64,000 bases of DNA from Stenotrophomonas nitritireducens (GCF_001431425.1 NZ_LDJG01000017.1:1-64000); one strand, 5' to 3'; positions 46,871 to 56,072 are shown, counted from the first letter of the stretch. Made by a program: numbers and translations. The notes: a model not told the origin generated them from the letters alone.

Positions 46871-48714
46871 GCGCAGCGGCGACAAGCGGGTTCGACGGCA
46901 AGGCGTATGCGGCAGCACTGAGCACGGCGCCGGGCGTCTATCGCATGTACGCGGCCGACGACACGCTGCTGTACGTCGGCAAGGCCGGCGCGCTGCGCAA
47001 GCGCGTCGGCAGCTATTTCAACGGCTCGCCGAAGAGCCGGCGCATCATGATGATGCTCGCGCAGGTGGCGCGGATGGACGTGACCGTCACCCGCACCGAG
47101 GCCGAGGCGCTGCTGCTGGAGAACCAGCTGATCAAATCGCTGGCGCCGCGCTACAACGTCTCCCTGCGCGACGACAAGACCTATCCGCAGGTGCTGCTAA
47201 CCCGCGAGCAATGGCCGCGTATCGCCCTGCACCGCGGTCCGCGCTCCGTGCCGGGGCGTTACTACGGCCCGTATCCGGGCGTGGGCGCGGTGCGCGAGAC
47301 GCTGAACCTGATGCACAAGCTGTTCAAGCTGCGCAGCTGCGAGGACAGCGTGTTCCGCAACCGTTCGCGCCCATGCCTGCAGTACCAGATCGGCCGGTGC
47401 AGCGCGCCCTGCGTGGAACTGGTGGCGCAGGCCGAATACGACGAATCGGTGCGGCGCGCGGCCTTGTTCCTTGAGGGCAGGAGCGACCAGCTCGCCGACG
47501 AGCTGGTGCAGGCCATGCAGCAGGCCAGCGACGCGCTGGAATTCGAGCGCGCCGCGCGCCTGCGCGATCTGGTGGCCTCGCTGCGCAGCATGCAGAACCG
47601 GCAGTACGTGGACGGCCGCGCGGCCGACCTCGACGTGCTGGCCTGTGCGATGCAGGGCGCCAGCGCCTGCGTGATGCTGCTGGCGTTCCGCGATGGCCGC
47701 AATCTCGGTACGCGGGCCTTCTTCCCGCGCACCAACGGCGAGGACAGCGCCGAGGAAGTGCTGGCCGCTTTCGTATCGCAGTATTACGTCGAGCACGCGC
47801 CGCCGCCGGAGGTGTTGCTGGATCGTGGGATTCCCGACGCGGAGATGATCGAAGCCGCGTTGACCATTGCGGCCGAGCGCCGGGTCGCGCTGAAGTGGAA
47901 CGTGCGCGGCGAGCGCGCCGGCTACGTGGAGCTGGCCAGCCGCAACGCGCAGATCACCCTGGCCAGCGAACTGGACAGCCGTGGCGCGCAGCATGCGCGC
48001 AGCGAGGCCGTGCGCGAGCTGCTGGGCCTGGCCGAGCCGGTCAAGCGCGTGGAATGTTTCGATATCAGCCACACCATGGGCGAGGCGACGGTGGCCTCCT
48101 GCGTGGTGTTCGATGCGGCCGGCCCGGTGCGTGCGCAGTATCGGCGCTACAACATCAGCGGCATCGAGCCGGGCGACGACTATGCCGCCATGCGCCAGGC
48201 CATCGACCGCCGGTTCCGCCGCGCGGTGGAAGAGCAGGGCGTGCTGCCCGACGTGCTGCTGATCGACGGTGGCGCCGGACAGCTCGCGCAGGCGCAGGCG
48301 GCACTGGCCGATCTCGGCGTCGAAGGCGTGCTGCTGGTCGGCGTGGCCAAGGGCGTGGAGCGCCGCGCCGGCCATGAGGCGCTGGTACTGCCGGATGGGC
48401 GCGAGCTGCGCCCCGGCGCGGCATCGCCCGCGCTGCAGTTCATCCAGCAGGTGCGTGACGAAGCGCACCGTTTCGCGATCACCGGGCATCGCGGGCGCCG
48501 GCAGAAGGCGCGCATGACCAGCCGGCTGGAGGATATCCCCGGCATCGGCCCGCGCCGCCGTGCCAGCCTGCTCAAGCATTTCGGCGGACTGGCCGGATTG
48601 AAGGCCGCCGGCGAAGCCGAGATCGCGCGCGTGGAAGGCATCAATGCCGCCCTTGCAACGCGCATCTACGCTAACCTTCACGGACTGTCGATCCCGGATC
48701 CGGCAGCGGAGTAA
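46867..48714 (+). CDS. uvrC: Excinuclease ABC subunit C
   Basis: UvrC makes both incisions in nucleotide excision repair. The 615-residue protein has the N-terminal GIY-YIG nuclease (GVYRMYAADDTLLYVGKAGALRKRV), a UVR motif near residue 210, the RNase H-like 5' nuclease (CFDISHTMGEATVASCVVFD, LLIDGGAGQLAQA) and a C-terminal helix-hairpin-helix (DIPGIGPRRRASLLKHFGG). It is followed by pgsA after seven bases, as in many proteobacteria. Confidence 0.97.
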   Translation: MSAAATSGFDGKAYAAALSTAPGVYRMYAADDTLLYVGKAGALRKRVGSYFNGSPKSRRIMMMLAQVARMDVTVTRTEAEALLLENQLIKSLAPRYNVSLRDDKTYPQVLLTREQWPRIALHRGPRSVPGRYYGPYPGVGAVRETLNLMHKLFKLRSCEDSVFRNRSRPCLQYQIGRCSAPCVELVAQAEYDESVRRAALFLEGRSDQLADELVQAMQQASDALEFERAARLRDLVASLRSMQNRQYVDGRAADLDVLACAMQGASACVMLLAFRDGRNLGTRAFFPRTNGEDSAEEVLAAFVSQYYVEHAPPPEVLLDRGIPDAEMIEAALTIAAERRVALKWNVRGERAGYVELASRNAQITLASELDSRGAQHARSEAVRELLGLAEPVKRVECFDISHTMGEATVASCVVFDAAGPVRAQYRRYNISGIEPGDDYAAMRQAIDRRFRRAVEEQGVLPDVLLIDGGAGQLAQAQAALADLGVEGVLLVGVAKGVERRAGHEALVLPDGRELRPGAASPALQFIQQVRDEAHRFAITGHRGRRQKARMTSRLEDIPGIGPRRRASLLKHFGGLAGLKAAGEAEIARVEGINAALATRIYANLHGLSIPDPAAE

Positions 48715-48721
48715 AGCTGTA

Positions 48722-49336
48722 ATGACCCTGACCGTACCCACCTGGCTGACGCTGCTGCGGATCGTGATGATCCCGGTGCTGGTGCTGGTGTTCTATCTGC
48801 CTTACACCTGGGCCAACTTCGCCTCGGCGGCGGTGTTCGGCCTCGCGGCGATCACCGACTGGCTCGATGGCTGGGTCGCGCGCCGCTACCAGATGCATTC
48901 GGCGTTCGGCGCCTTCCTCGACCCGGTGGCGGACAAGCTGATGGTCGCGGTGGCGTTGTTCCTGATCGTGCAGGGGCACCCGACCGCATGGATGGCGTTC
49001 TGGGCCGCGGTGATCGTCGGCCGCGAGATCGCGGTGTCCGCATTGCGCGAATGGATGGCCGAGATCGGCCAGCGCGCCAAGGTGCGGGTGGCGATGATCG
49101 GCAAGATCAAGACCACCGCGCAGATGATCGCGCTGTTGTGCCTGCTCTATTCGGTATCGCCGAAGACGCCGGTGGCGAGCATCTGGATGGGCTGGCCGAT
49201 ATTCCACATCGGCGACTGGATGCTGGCGATCGCCGCTTTGCTGACGCTGGTGTCCGCGGTGCAGTATCTGCGCGCTGCATGGCCGAGCCTGCGCGAGGAT
49301 GAAATCGCCGCGCGCTCGCAGTCGAAAAAAAGATGA
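48722..49336 (+). CDS. pgsA: CDP-diacylglycerol--glycerol-3-phosphate 3-phosphatidyltransferase
   Basis: PgsA makes phosphatidylglycerol phosphate at the inner membrane. The 204-residue protein has the CDP-alcohol phosphotransferase motif DGWVARRYQMHSAFGAFLDP followed by VADK and about five helices. The ATG at 48722 (MTLTVPTWLTLLRIVMIP) is the family start; the frame upstream lies in the end of uvrC. It is the last core gene before the island. Confidence 0.96.
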   Translation: MTLTVPTWLTLLRIVMIPVLVLVFYLPYTWANFASAAVFGLAAITDWLDGWVARRYQMHSAFGAFLDPVADKLMVAVALFLIVQGHPTAWMAFWAAVIVGREIAVSALREWMAEIGQRAKVRVAMIGKIKTTAQMIALLCLLYSVSPKTPVASIWMGWPIFHIGDWMLAIAALLTLVSAVQYLRAAWPSLREDEIAARSQSKKR

Positions 49337-49346
49337 AACAAGGCTG

Positions 49347-49374
49347 TTGACAGGCAGGCGATTGCATGTAGAAT
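49347..49374 (+). promoter_or_regulatory. Sigma70 promoter for tRNA-Gly
   Basis: Consensus TTGACA (49347-49352), 16-base spacer and TAGAAT (49369-49374), 12 bases before the tRNA. Confidence 0.85.
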
Positions 49375-49386
49375 TTCGCCTCCCAA

Positions 49387-49462
<76 letters not shown>

Positions 49463-49504
49463 ATTTATGATCTACAGACTTCCACTGACGTCTGTAAGTC
49501 ATTG

Positions 49505-49531
49505 AAAAGAGGAGCTTCGGCTCCTTTTTTC
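49505..49531 (+). terminator. Intrinsic terminator after tRNA-Gly
   Basis: AGGAGC-TTCG-GCTCCT stem-loop (49510-49525), flanked by AAAAG and TTTTTT, which also extend the pairing. Confidence 0.9.
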
Positions 49532-49661
49532 ATTCCAGCGAAAGCCACGGAAGTCCACTGACAGCCACCATTTTTGAGGCCAAAAACAAGGCCAAAGAAT
49601 GCGGGTCGTGCCGGTTCCGGGTTGTTGCTGGGGTTGGATCGGGATGACAAGCAGCATCGGG

Positions 49662-49680
49662 CCTAAGTCCAAGACTTAGG
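49662..49680 (+). promoter_or_regulatory. Inverted repeat over the integrase ribosome-binding site
   Basis: CCTAAGT-CCAAG-ACTTAGG, a perfect 7-bp dyad, ends inside the AGGAG ribosome site (49678-49682) of the integrase gene. As RNA it would hide the site; as DNA it could be an operator. Two AGGCCAAA copies lie earlier in the same 227-base spacer. Confidence 0.5.
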
Positions 49681-49689
49681 AGCTTGATG

Positions 49690-51624
49690 ATGACACTCTC
49701 TGATCTGACCGTGCGGCAAGCCAAGGCCGCCGAGAAAACCTACAGCATCCCCGACACCGATGGCCTCGGCCTGGTGGTCGCCCGCACCGGCGGCAAGTCG
49801 TGGCATTTGCGCTATTACTGGCTCGGCAAGCAAAAGCGCATCTCCCTGGGGAACTACCCCGAGATCGGTTTGCGCGAAGCGCGCACCTTGCGCGACGAAG
49901 CCCGGGCGCTTCTGGCAAAGGGCGTCAACCCCCATACCGATCGGAAACAGAAGCGACACGCGGTCAAGCTTGCGGCCGACTACACCTTCAAGGCCGTCTT
50001 CGATGCGTGGGTCGAGCATCGCCGCAAGGAAATCAAGGAGGGCAGGAACAGCACGCTGTCGCAAATCCTGCGGATCTTCAACAAGGACGTGCTGCCTAGC
50101 CTCAAGCAGATGTCGATCTACGACATTCGCCGGCCCCAACTCCTGGGCGTCCTGGCGAGGATCGAGGAGCGCAAGGCGTTCACCACTGCCGAGAAGGTCC
50201 GCACCTGGCTGGGGCAGTTGTTCCGCTATGCCCTCGTCATCGTGGAGGGGCTGGAAGCCAATCCGGCCTCCGACCTGGACGTGGTGGCCGAGCCCAAGCC
50301 CCCGGTGAACCACAACCCCTACCTGCATCTTCCGGAGCTTCCCGAGTTCCTGCACAAGCTCAGGCTCTACAACCCTCGTGGTTGGCAGACCCAACTCGGC
50401 ATCCGGCTGCTGTTCCTGACCGGCGTGCGTACCGGCGAGCTGCGGCTGGCGACCCCGGACCAGTTCGATCTCGACCGTGGCCTGTGGATCATCCCGCCGC
50501 AGATCGTCAAGCAACTCCAAGACGAGATGCGCAAGGCCGGCAAGCGCCCGCAGGACGTTCCGCCCTACATCGTGCCGTTGTCCGTGCAGGCCATCGAGAT
50601 CGTGCGCTACCTGTTGGGTGTGATGAGGCCGGCCCAGGTCCATCTGCTCACGCACCGCAGCGAACTCAAGAAGCGCATCAGCGAGAACACCCTCAACGCG
50701 GCCTTGAAACGAATGGGCTACGAGGATCAACTGACCGGTCACGGCATCCGCGGAACCATCTCGACGGCGCTCAACGAGATCGGCTATCCCAAGATTTGGG
50801 TGGACGCGCAGCTTTCGCACTCGGACCCGAACAAGGTGAGTTCGGCCTACAACCACGCCAAGTATGTTGAGCCGCGCCGCCGGATGATGCAGGACTGGGC
50901 GGATCGTCTCGATCTGCTCGAACAGGGCCAAGTGGAAGCGGCCAGCGCGCACCTCACGATCCATATTGAGGGCGTGCCGGCCATGGCAGAGGAGGACAAG
51001 CCCAACACCATCGTCGCTGCTGCTTCTGCGGCATCCGTTCCGCCTGTGGTGGCCGAACCCATCGTCGTGACGCCAAACGACGGGGGAATCACATTCCAGC
51101 GACTGTCGCAGGTACCACCGCCCCCGACGCATGCGCCAGAGCCGGAGGTGTCTGTCATCCAGCGCGAGCGCGAGGAAATGCTGGTCATCTACGAATCGCC
51201 GAGCAGTCTGCCGGTCCCGCTGTTCGGCAAGTTGGCCGGGAAGTCCAAGGACCAGATCAACCGCGAGCTGAAGGCGGGCAAGCTGCTGTCCATCAGCTTG
51301 GGCAACCGCGGGCAACGCGTGCCCGACTGGCAGCTGGTACCCCTCAAGCACAAGCTGGCACAGGTGCTCATGAACCAGTGCCCGCATGCGGATCCGTGGG
51401 ACCTGTACCGGATGCTGACCCGCCCACATCCGGACCTGGGTGATCGCGCAGCCATCGACATCGTGACACCAGGAAATTTGGGCATGGTCGTGCGGGTCAT
51501 CGCGGGCACCCAGCAGCAGCCAAACAGGCCCGGACCTGACTCGTCTGTGCAAGGTATTCCAGAGGAGACTCGCCAGCGCATTCAACGGTTGCTAAATGAT
51601 GCGGCAATGCTCGAAAGTGCCTGA
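49690..51624 (+). CDS. P4-type tyrosine recombinase (island integrase) with C-terminal DUF2384-like extension
   Basis: The 644-residue protein has an N-terminal DUF4102 arm-binding domain (about 5-85), a core-binding domain (about 95-200) and a catalytic domain (about 215-400) with R247 (TGVRTGE), H351/R354 (GHGIRG), H377 (LSHSD) and Y387 (AYNHAKYVEPRRRMM). A linker (about 415-500) leads to an extra domain (about 505-605: FGKLAGKSKDQINRELKAGK, then WDLYRMLTRPHPDLGDRAAID) resembling the C-terminal domain of Xre/MbcA/ParS antitoxins. Usual P4 integrases have 380-420 residues. Of TTG 49684, ATG 49687 and ATG 49690, the last has correct spacing from AGGAG. It should integrate and excise the island at tRNA-Gly. 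Confidence 0.93.
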   Translation: MTLSDLTVRQAKAAEKTYSIPDTDGLGLVVARTGGKSWHLRYYWLGKQKRISLGNYPEIGLREARTLRDEARALLAKGVNPHTDRKQKRHAVKLAADYTFKAVFDAWVEHRRKEIKEGRNSTLSQILRIFNKDVLPSLKQMSIYDIRRPQLLGVLARIEERKAFTTAEKVRTWLGQLFRYALVIVEGLEANPASDLDVVAEPKPPVNHNPYLHLPELPEFLHKLRLYNPRGWQTQLGIRLLFLTGVRTGELRLATPDQFDLDRGLWIIPPQIVKQLQDEMRKAGKRPQDVPPYIVPLSVQAIEIVRYLLGVMRPAQVHLLTHRSELKKRISENTLNAALKRMGYEDQLTGHGIRGTISTALNEIGYPKIWVDAQLSHSDPNKVSSAYNHAKYVEPRRRMMQDWADRLDLLEQGQVEAASAHLTIHIEGVPAMAEEDKPNTIVAAASAASVPPVVAEPIVVTPNDGGITFQRLSQVPPPPTHAPEPEVSVIQREREEMLVIYESPSSLPVPLFGKLAGKSKDQINRELKAGKLLSISLGNRGQRVPDWQLVPLKHKLAQVLMNQCPHADPWDLYRMLTRPHPDLGDRAAIDIVTPGNLGMVVRVIAGTQQQPNRPGPDSSVQGIPEETRQRIQRLLNDAAMLESA

Positions 51625-51743
51625 CGCTGTTGGCGCGCATCCAGAACTGACCCACTTTCGGCGGTGATGCGCGGGTAAAACTGACCCACCTGAAGCCCAC
51701 ATCCTGAGCATCTTTTGCTCGGGGGATTTCAGGAGTGATCACC

Positions 51744-53243
51744 ATGGTCATGTTGGCCAAGATCCGGCGGATGCATTTCCGCGATGGCCTGCCGCTGCGC
51801 GAGATCGCCAAGCGCACGGGCCTATCCCGCAATACCATCCGGCGATGGCTGCGCAGCGGCCAGTCCGAGCCGGTCTATCCCAGGCGAGCCTCGCCCTCCC
51901 GGCTCGATCCCTACCGGTCCCAGTTGGAGACGTGGCTGCGTGCCGACAGCCATCGTCCCCGGCGGGAACAACGCACCGCCAAGGTGCTGTTCTCGCAGTT
52001 GCAGGCGATCGGCTATCCGGGCACCTACACCCGGGTGACGGCCTTCATCCGCCAGTGGAAGGCGGCCGGCGGCGCCAGCCGCCGCCCGGCCTTCGTGCCG
52101 TTGCACTTTCCTCCGGGTGAAGCCTTCCAGTTCGACTGGAGCCGCGAGTACGCCTTCGTCGGCAGCCACGCCAAGATGCCGCTGGATCTCGCCCACGTGA
52201 AGCTGGCCTGCAGCCGCGCCTTCTGGTTGGTGGCCTATCCCACCCAGAGCCACGAGATGCTGTTCGATGCTCATACCCAGGCGTTTACCGCCTTCGGTGG
52301 CGTGCCGCGCCGCGGCATCTACGACAACATGAAGACGGCGGTGGACGGGATCGGCCAGCACCGGGAACGGCGGGTCAACGCCCGCTTCCACGCCATGACC
52401 AGCCACTACCTGTTCGCCGCGGAGTTCTGCAACCGCGCCGCGGGTTGGGAGAAGGGGCGGGTCGAGAAGAACGTGCAGGACCGGCGCCGACAGATCTGGA
52501 TCGAGGCCGGGGCCCGCCACTGGCCAGATCTGGACACCCTCAACGCCTGGCTCGCCAGCGAGTGCCGCGCCGCTTGGCCGATGCAGGCGCATCCGGATGC
52601 CTCCGACATCACCGTGGCCGAAGCTCTGGAGGACGAACAGCCCCACCTGATGCCGATGCCCGCGCCCTTCGACGGCTACATCGAGCGGCCGGTGCGGGTC
52701 AGTTCGACCGCGCTGGTCAGCTTCCAGCGCAACCGCTACAGCGTGCCGTGCGAACACGCCCACGCCGTCGCCAGCCTGCGCGTGTATCCCTTCGAACTGG
52801 CCGTGGTGGTCGGCGAGGCCGAGGTCGCCCGCCACCGGCGCAGCTTCGAGCGTGATCGGGTCCACTACGACTGGCAGCACTACATCGCCCTGGTCCAGCG
52901 CAAGCCGGGGGCACTGCGTGACGGCGCGCCGTTCCTGTCCATGCCCGATCCGCTGCGCAAGCTGCAGCAGGTGTTGCTGCGCCAGCCTCACGGCGACCGC
53001 GCCATGGCCCAGGTGCTGGCCGCCGTACCCGTGCACGGGCTCGAAGCGGTACTGGTGGCGGTGGAACTGGCACTCGAGTCCGGCCTGGTGCGCGCCGACC
53101 ACGTGCTCAACGTGCTGGGGCGATTGCAGCATCCGGACCGCACGATCGAGACGGTCGCCTCGCGAGTGACGCTGCGTCATCCGCCGGTGTCCGATCCGGC
53201 CCGCTACGACGCCCTGCGGGAGGCAGATCATGTCGACGCCTGA
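51744..53243 (+). CDS. istA: IS21 family transposase IstA
   Basis: The 499-residue transposase has an N-terminal helix-turn-helix ([24 protein letters not shown]) and an RNase H-fold DDE core: the Asp of FQFDWSREY, the Asp of [12 protein letters not shown] and the Glu of [13 protein letters not shown]-terminal beta domain follows. GTG at 51735 and two ATGs (51744, 51750) are in frame; 51744 is given. The last 14 bases overlap istB, as usual in IS21. Confidence 0.95.
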   Translation: MVMLAKIRRMHFRDGLPLREIAKRTGLSRNTIRRWLRSGQSEPVYPRRASPSRLDPYRSQLETWLRADSHRPRREQRTAKVLFSQLQAIGYPGTYTRVTAFIRQWKAAGGASRRPAFVPLHFPPGEAFQFDWSREYAFVGSHAKMPLDLAHVKLACSRAFWLVAYPTQSHEMLFDAHTQAFTAFGGVPRRGIYDNMKTAVDGIGQHRERRVNARFHAMTSHYLFAAEFCNRAAGWEKGRVEKNVQDRRRQIWIEAGARHWPDLDTLNAWLASECRAAWPMQAHPDASDITVAEALEDEQPHLMPMPAPFDGYIERPVRVSSTALVSFQRNRYSVPCEHAHAVASLRVYPFELAVVVGEAEVARHRRSFERDRVHYDWQHYIALVQRKPGALRDGAPFLSMPDPLRKLQQVLLRQPHGDRAMAQVLAAVPVHGLEAVLVAVELALESGLVRADHVLNVLGRLQHPDRTIETVASRVTLRHPPVSDPARYDALREADHVDA

Positions 53244-54021
53244 CCTGCCGCTGCGCATGCAGCAGCTCAAGCTGCACGGCATGGCCAGCCAGTGGCCCGA
53301 ACTGCTGGCCAAGATGCGCCTGCACACCATGGAGCCCGAACACTGGATGGCCGAACTGCTGCAGGCCGAGTCCGCCGAACGGCAGGTTCGTGCCCAGGCC
53401 AACCAGATGAAGGCCGCACGTTTCCCCGTCCATCGTGACCTGCTCGGGTTCGACTTCGCGGCCAGTCCCGTTGATCGCGCACTGGTCGAACGACTCCACC
53501 AGGGTGACTTCATCCACACCCCCGAGAACGTCGTCCTTGTCGGTGGACCGGGCACCGGCAAGACCCACCTGGCCACCGCCATCGGCATCCAGGCCGTGCG
53601 CCAGCATCGCCTGCGCGTGCGCTTCTTCTCCACCATCGAACTGGTCAATGCGCTGGAGAAGGAACAGGCCCAGGGCAAGGCCGGGCAGATCGCCCTGCGC
53701 CTGACCTATGCCGACCTGGTCATCCTCGATGAACTGGGCTACCTGCCGTTCACCCCCTCAGGCGGCGCGCTGCTGTTCCACCTGATCAGCAAGCTCTACG
53801 AGCGCACCAGCCTCGCCATCACCACCAACTTGGCCTTCTCCGAATGGGGTCAGGTGTTCGGCGACGCCAAGATGACCACCGCGCTGCTGGATCGCATCAC
53901 CCACCACTGCCACATCCTGGAGACCGGCAACGACTCCTGGCGGCTGCGCAACAGCACCGCCGCCAACAAGACCAAAGCCAGAATCAGGGCAAAGGAGGCC
54001 ACCACCCAGACCACCAACTGA
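53230..54021 (+). CDS. istB: IS21 family helper ATPase IstB
   Basis: IstB is the AAA+ ATPase that chooses target DNA and activates IstA. The 263-residue protein contains Walker [13 protein letters not shown], Walker [13 protein letters not shown] and the sensor region [11 protein letters not shown]. It is full length and starts inside istA. Confidence 0.96.
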   Translation: MSTPDLPLRMQQLKLHGMASQWPELLAKMRLHTMEPEHWMAELLQAESAERQVRAQANQMKAARFPVHRDLLGFDFAASPVDRALVERLHQGDFIHTPENVVLVGGPGTGKTHLATAIGIQAVRQHRLRVRFFSTIELVNALEKEQAQGKAGQIALRLTYADLVILDELGYLPFTPSGGALLFHLISKLYERTSLAITTNLAFSEWGQVFGDAKMTTALLDRITHHCHILETGNDSWRLRNSTAANKTKARIRAKEATTQTTN

Positions 54022-54095
54022 TACCCTCAGCCCCGTACACCGGGTGGGTCAAAGTTCAACGCGCAGCCTGGGTCAGTTTTAAGTGCGCGCCAACA

Positions 54096-54218
54096 GACGT
54101 TGGCAGCGGGGGAGCCGCTGAGGTGGCCGGCGCGCCATTGGGCGACGCCCCATCCAACGGCAATACCGGCAGCAACCAGCGTCAAGCCGGCAAGGATGTT
54201 TCTCGAAGAGGTATTCAT
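54096..54218 (-). pseudogene. N-terminal remnant of a cusB-like RND periplasmic adaptor gene
   Basis: The ATG at 54218 opens 41 codons (MNTSSRNILAGLTLVAAGIA, then VGWGVAQWRAG) that look like the signal anchor of a heavy-metal RND membrane-fusion protein. The frame then enters the IS21 end and stops within it. Position directly after cusC supports CusB identity. A GTG (54233) overlaps the cusC stop, but GGAG upstream of 54218 favours the ATG. All functional domains (barrel-sandwich hybrid, beta-barrel) are missing, so it is inactive; cusA is absent from the window. Confidence 0.7.
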
Positions 54219-54233
54219 GGCGAGGGTCTCCAC

Positions 54234-55481
54234 TCAGTCCGCGATCAGGCTGTTCAGTCGGGCGACGAGGCTGTCGCGCTGCGCTCCGAGGTCGATCAGA
54301 CGCATGCGCGTCTCCAGCACCTGGGCGCGTGCACTGAGCACAGCGCTCAGGTCCCCCTTGGCGGATCGGTAGTTGCTCAACGCAAGCGCCGCTCGGTTCC
54401 GTACCAGCTGCAAGCCGGCGGTCTGCAGGCGGTCGATCTGGCTGTTCAACGCTTGGAGTTCGGCGGCGCTGTCGTCCAACTCCTGCAAATGTCGCCGCGC
54501 CACGTCTTCGCGTTCGGCGTCCAGACGCTCCAACTCGTGCCGTTTTGCCTCGATCATGGGCACTTGGCGTCGATCTTTCTGCCAAGGCAGATCGAATGTC
54601 ACCTGAAATGACACCATGTCGCCCCATCGGCGATCACGCCGGCTATACGCTATCTCCCAGGCCCAATCGCCGCGGGTCTCTGATTGGGCTTCGCGGGACT
54701 CGGCCCGGGCCATGCTTTGCATCGCCGGATAGAGTTCAAGCTCCGCGTGATTCGCCAGTTCTGTGCGCAGTTGCGCGACGGGGCGAGTGAGCGGGCCTGG
54801 ATCGCCTTGCAGTGCTTCGTCGGCCCTGGAGCCCACCCAGCGCCGCAATGCGGCCCTGGCCTTGGCCCGGTCCCGCTGTAGATCGTCACGGCGGTCCGTG
54901 AGTGTCAGCGCCTCCTGTTGCGCGACCAACAGGTCGCCAGCCTGGGCGGTGCCGCCGGCGACGCGAGCGGGGAGACTGTCTTGCAGGCGCTGGTTCTCCG
55001 CGAGCAGTTCCGTCAGCAGTATCTCCCGTTGCTCCACCGCCTGCGCGGCGATCCACGCCAGGCTGAGTTCCTGGCGGATCTGCAATCGCTGCAAAACCAG
55101 CGCCGCGCGTTCTCGATCCACACGCGCCTGCGCGCTGGCGACCTGGGCGTCGCGCTTGGCCCTGTTGGGCACTTCCTGCATGAGCGCCAAGCGCTGCATC
55201 GTCATGGATTCGCGCGTCATGCTCCAGCGATCCATGCCGCTGATGGGGTAGTTTTCGATGCCGAGCGAGAGCTTGGGGTCGGGCAGCGAGCCTGCTGCCT
55301 TCTGCACGGATTCGGCGACGTTAACCTGCAACTGCTGCGCGCTTATGCGTGGGCTCTGCTGCTCCGCGATAAGGCGTGCCTCAGCAAAATCGAGGGCGTA
55401 GGCTACAGGCGAGACAAGCGCACTGCCCGCCAACGCGATGCTGATAGCTTTCAGACGATGCACTCGCATCGAGGCCGGCAT
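54234..55481 (-). CDS. cusC: CusC/CzcC-like TolC-family outer-membrane channel of metal efflux
   Basis: The 415-residue protein has a signal peptide (RLKAISIALAGSALVSPVAYA) and two outer-membrane-efflux (TolC) domains made of long coiled helices, typical of the third component of Cu/Ag or Co/Zn/Cd RND pumps. Three starts are possible: ATG 55541 (good GAGGA), ATG 55481 (GAGG, short spacing) and ATG 55469 (best signal-peptide start). A GGCGCCCC/GGGGCGCC hairpin lies between the first two. The partners are missing or truncated, so it probably has no dedicated pump unless another copy exists elsewhere. Confidence 0.85.
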   Translation of the reverse strand: MPASMRVHRLKAISIALAGSALVSPVAYALDFAEARLIAEQQSPRISAQQLQVNVAESVQKAAGSLPDPKLSLGIENYPISGMDRWSMTRESMTMQRLALMQEVPNRAKRDAQVASAQARVDRERAALVLQRLQIRQELSLAWIAAQAVEQREILLTELLAENQRLQDSLPARVAGGTAQAGDLLVAQQEALTLTDRRDDLQRDRAKARAALRRWVGSRADEALQGDPGPLTRPVAQLRTELANHAELELYPAMQSMARAESREAQSETRGDWAWEIAYSRRDRRWGDMVSFQVTFDLPWQKDRRQVPMIEAKRHELERLDAEREDVARRHLQELDDSAAELQALNSQIDRLQTAGLQLVRNRAALALSNYRSAKGDLSAVLSARAQVLETRMRLIDLGAQRDSLVARLNSLIAD

Positions 55482-55616
55482 TGTGCCTCGGCCGTACGCC
55501 GACGGGCGCCCCTCGGGGGCGCCAAAAAAGGGAGTAAACATGGTTGTCCTCGGAATTGGTATTCACGAAATCACGTGGTCTGCCGCATCGGTGCGCGGCG
55601 AGCACGGACACATAAA

Positions 55617-56072
55617 TCAATTCCGCAGGACTTGGAACGTGAGGTAGATCGGCGGAAAGCCCGCGCGGGGATTGGGAGGAATGTAGGTAACGTGCCGCCT
55701 GAGGGCTACCCGGTCGAGAACCAACCCGGGCAGCGAGTTGGCGAGCCACATCACGTGCGCCGCGAGAAACTGAATGTCCAGCCCCTGCCATGAAAGCGCC
55801 GACTCCCGATCGCCACTGCAATGAGCGTGGCACAACTGTGGCGCTTCGCTGTCCATGGAATCAGGCATGCCGGTGCAATCCGACATTGGCAACTTGTCAG
55901 CCTGCTGCATCGAGATCGTGGCACGCATTTGCGTGGTTTCCACAGATGCCCTCGGGTCTGGCTTGGGACAGACGTACATCGCCATCGCAACCTGCGAGAA
56001 AAGCAAGGTTACGACTAGGCCGCTGGTAATCCAGCGGCTCCATCTTGCGAGAAGGCGCCTTAAGCCGATCAT
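55617..56072 (-). CDS. Exported Cys/Met/His-rich protein upstream of cusC
   Basis: 151 residues with a signal peptide (WITSGLVVTLLFSQVAMA, about 14-31) and a segment rich in metal ligands: CPKPDP, MQQADKLPMSDCTGMPDSMDS and CHAHCSGD. It ends PPIYLTFQVLRN. It precedes cusC by 75 bases on the same strand. I recall similar uncharacterised proteins at the head of cus operons in related bacteria, but no named domain. A periplasmic copper-binding or sensing role is inferred from composition and position. Confidence 0.75.
   Translation of the reverse strand: MIGLRRLLARWSRWITSGLVVTLLFSQVAMAMYVCPKPDPRASVETTQMRATISMQQADKLPMSDCTGMPDSMDSEAPQLCHAHCSGDRESALSWQGLDIQFLAAHVMWLANSLPGLVLDRVALRRHVTYIPPNPRAGFPPIYLTFQVLRN

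Larger units (their letters stand above)
51628..54095 (+). mobile_element. IS21-family insertion sequence, intact
   Basis: About 2.47 kb bounded by 27-bp imperfect inverted repeats: TGTTGGCGCGCA at 51628 and its complement ending at 54095, with 23 of 27 positions matching. As in IS21, the ends carry repeated internal sites: AACTGACCCA near 51645 and 51676 on the left and TGGGTCA twice on the right. It encodes istA and istB in overlapping frames. GACG occurs at 51623-51626 and 54096-54099, so a 4-bp target duplication is likely, with one base of uncertainty at the left end. Confidence 0.93.

Noticed and set aside
54096..54233. Complete 68-residue protein reading through the IS21 end
   Set aside because: The last ~22 codons come from the IS inverted repeat, so the frame is a truncated gene, not an intact small protein.
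55500..55530. Hairpin GGCGCCCC/GGGGCGCC before cusC as a terminator
   Set aside because: The T run precedes the stem on the cusC strand instead of following it, so it does not have terminator polarity.
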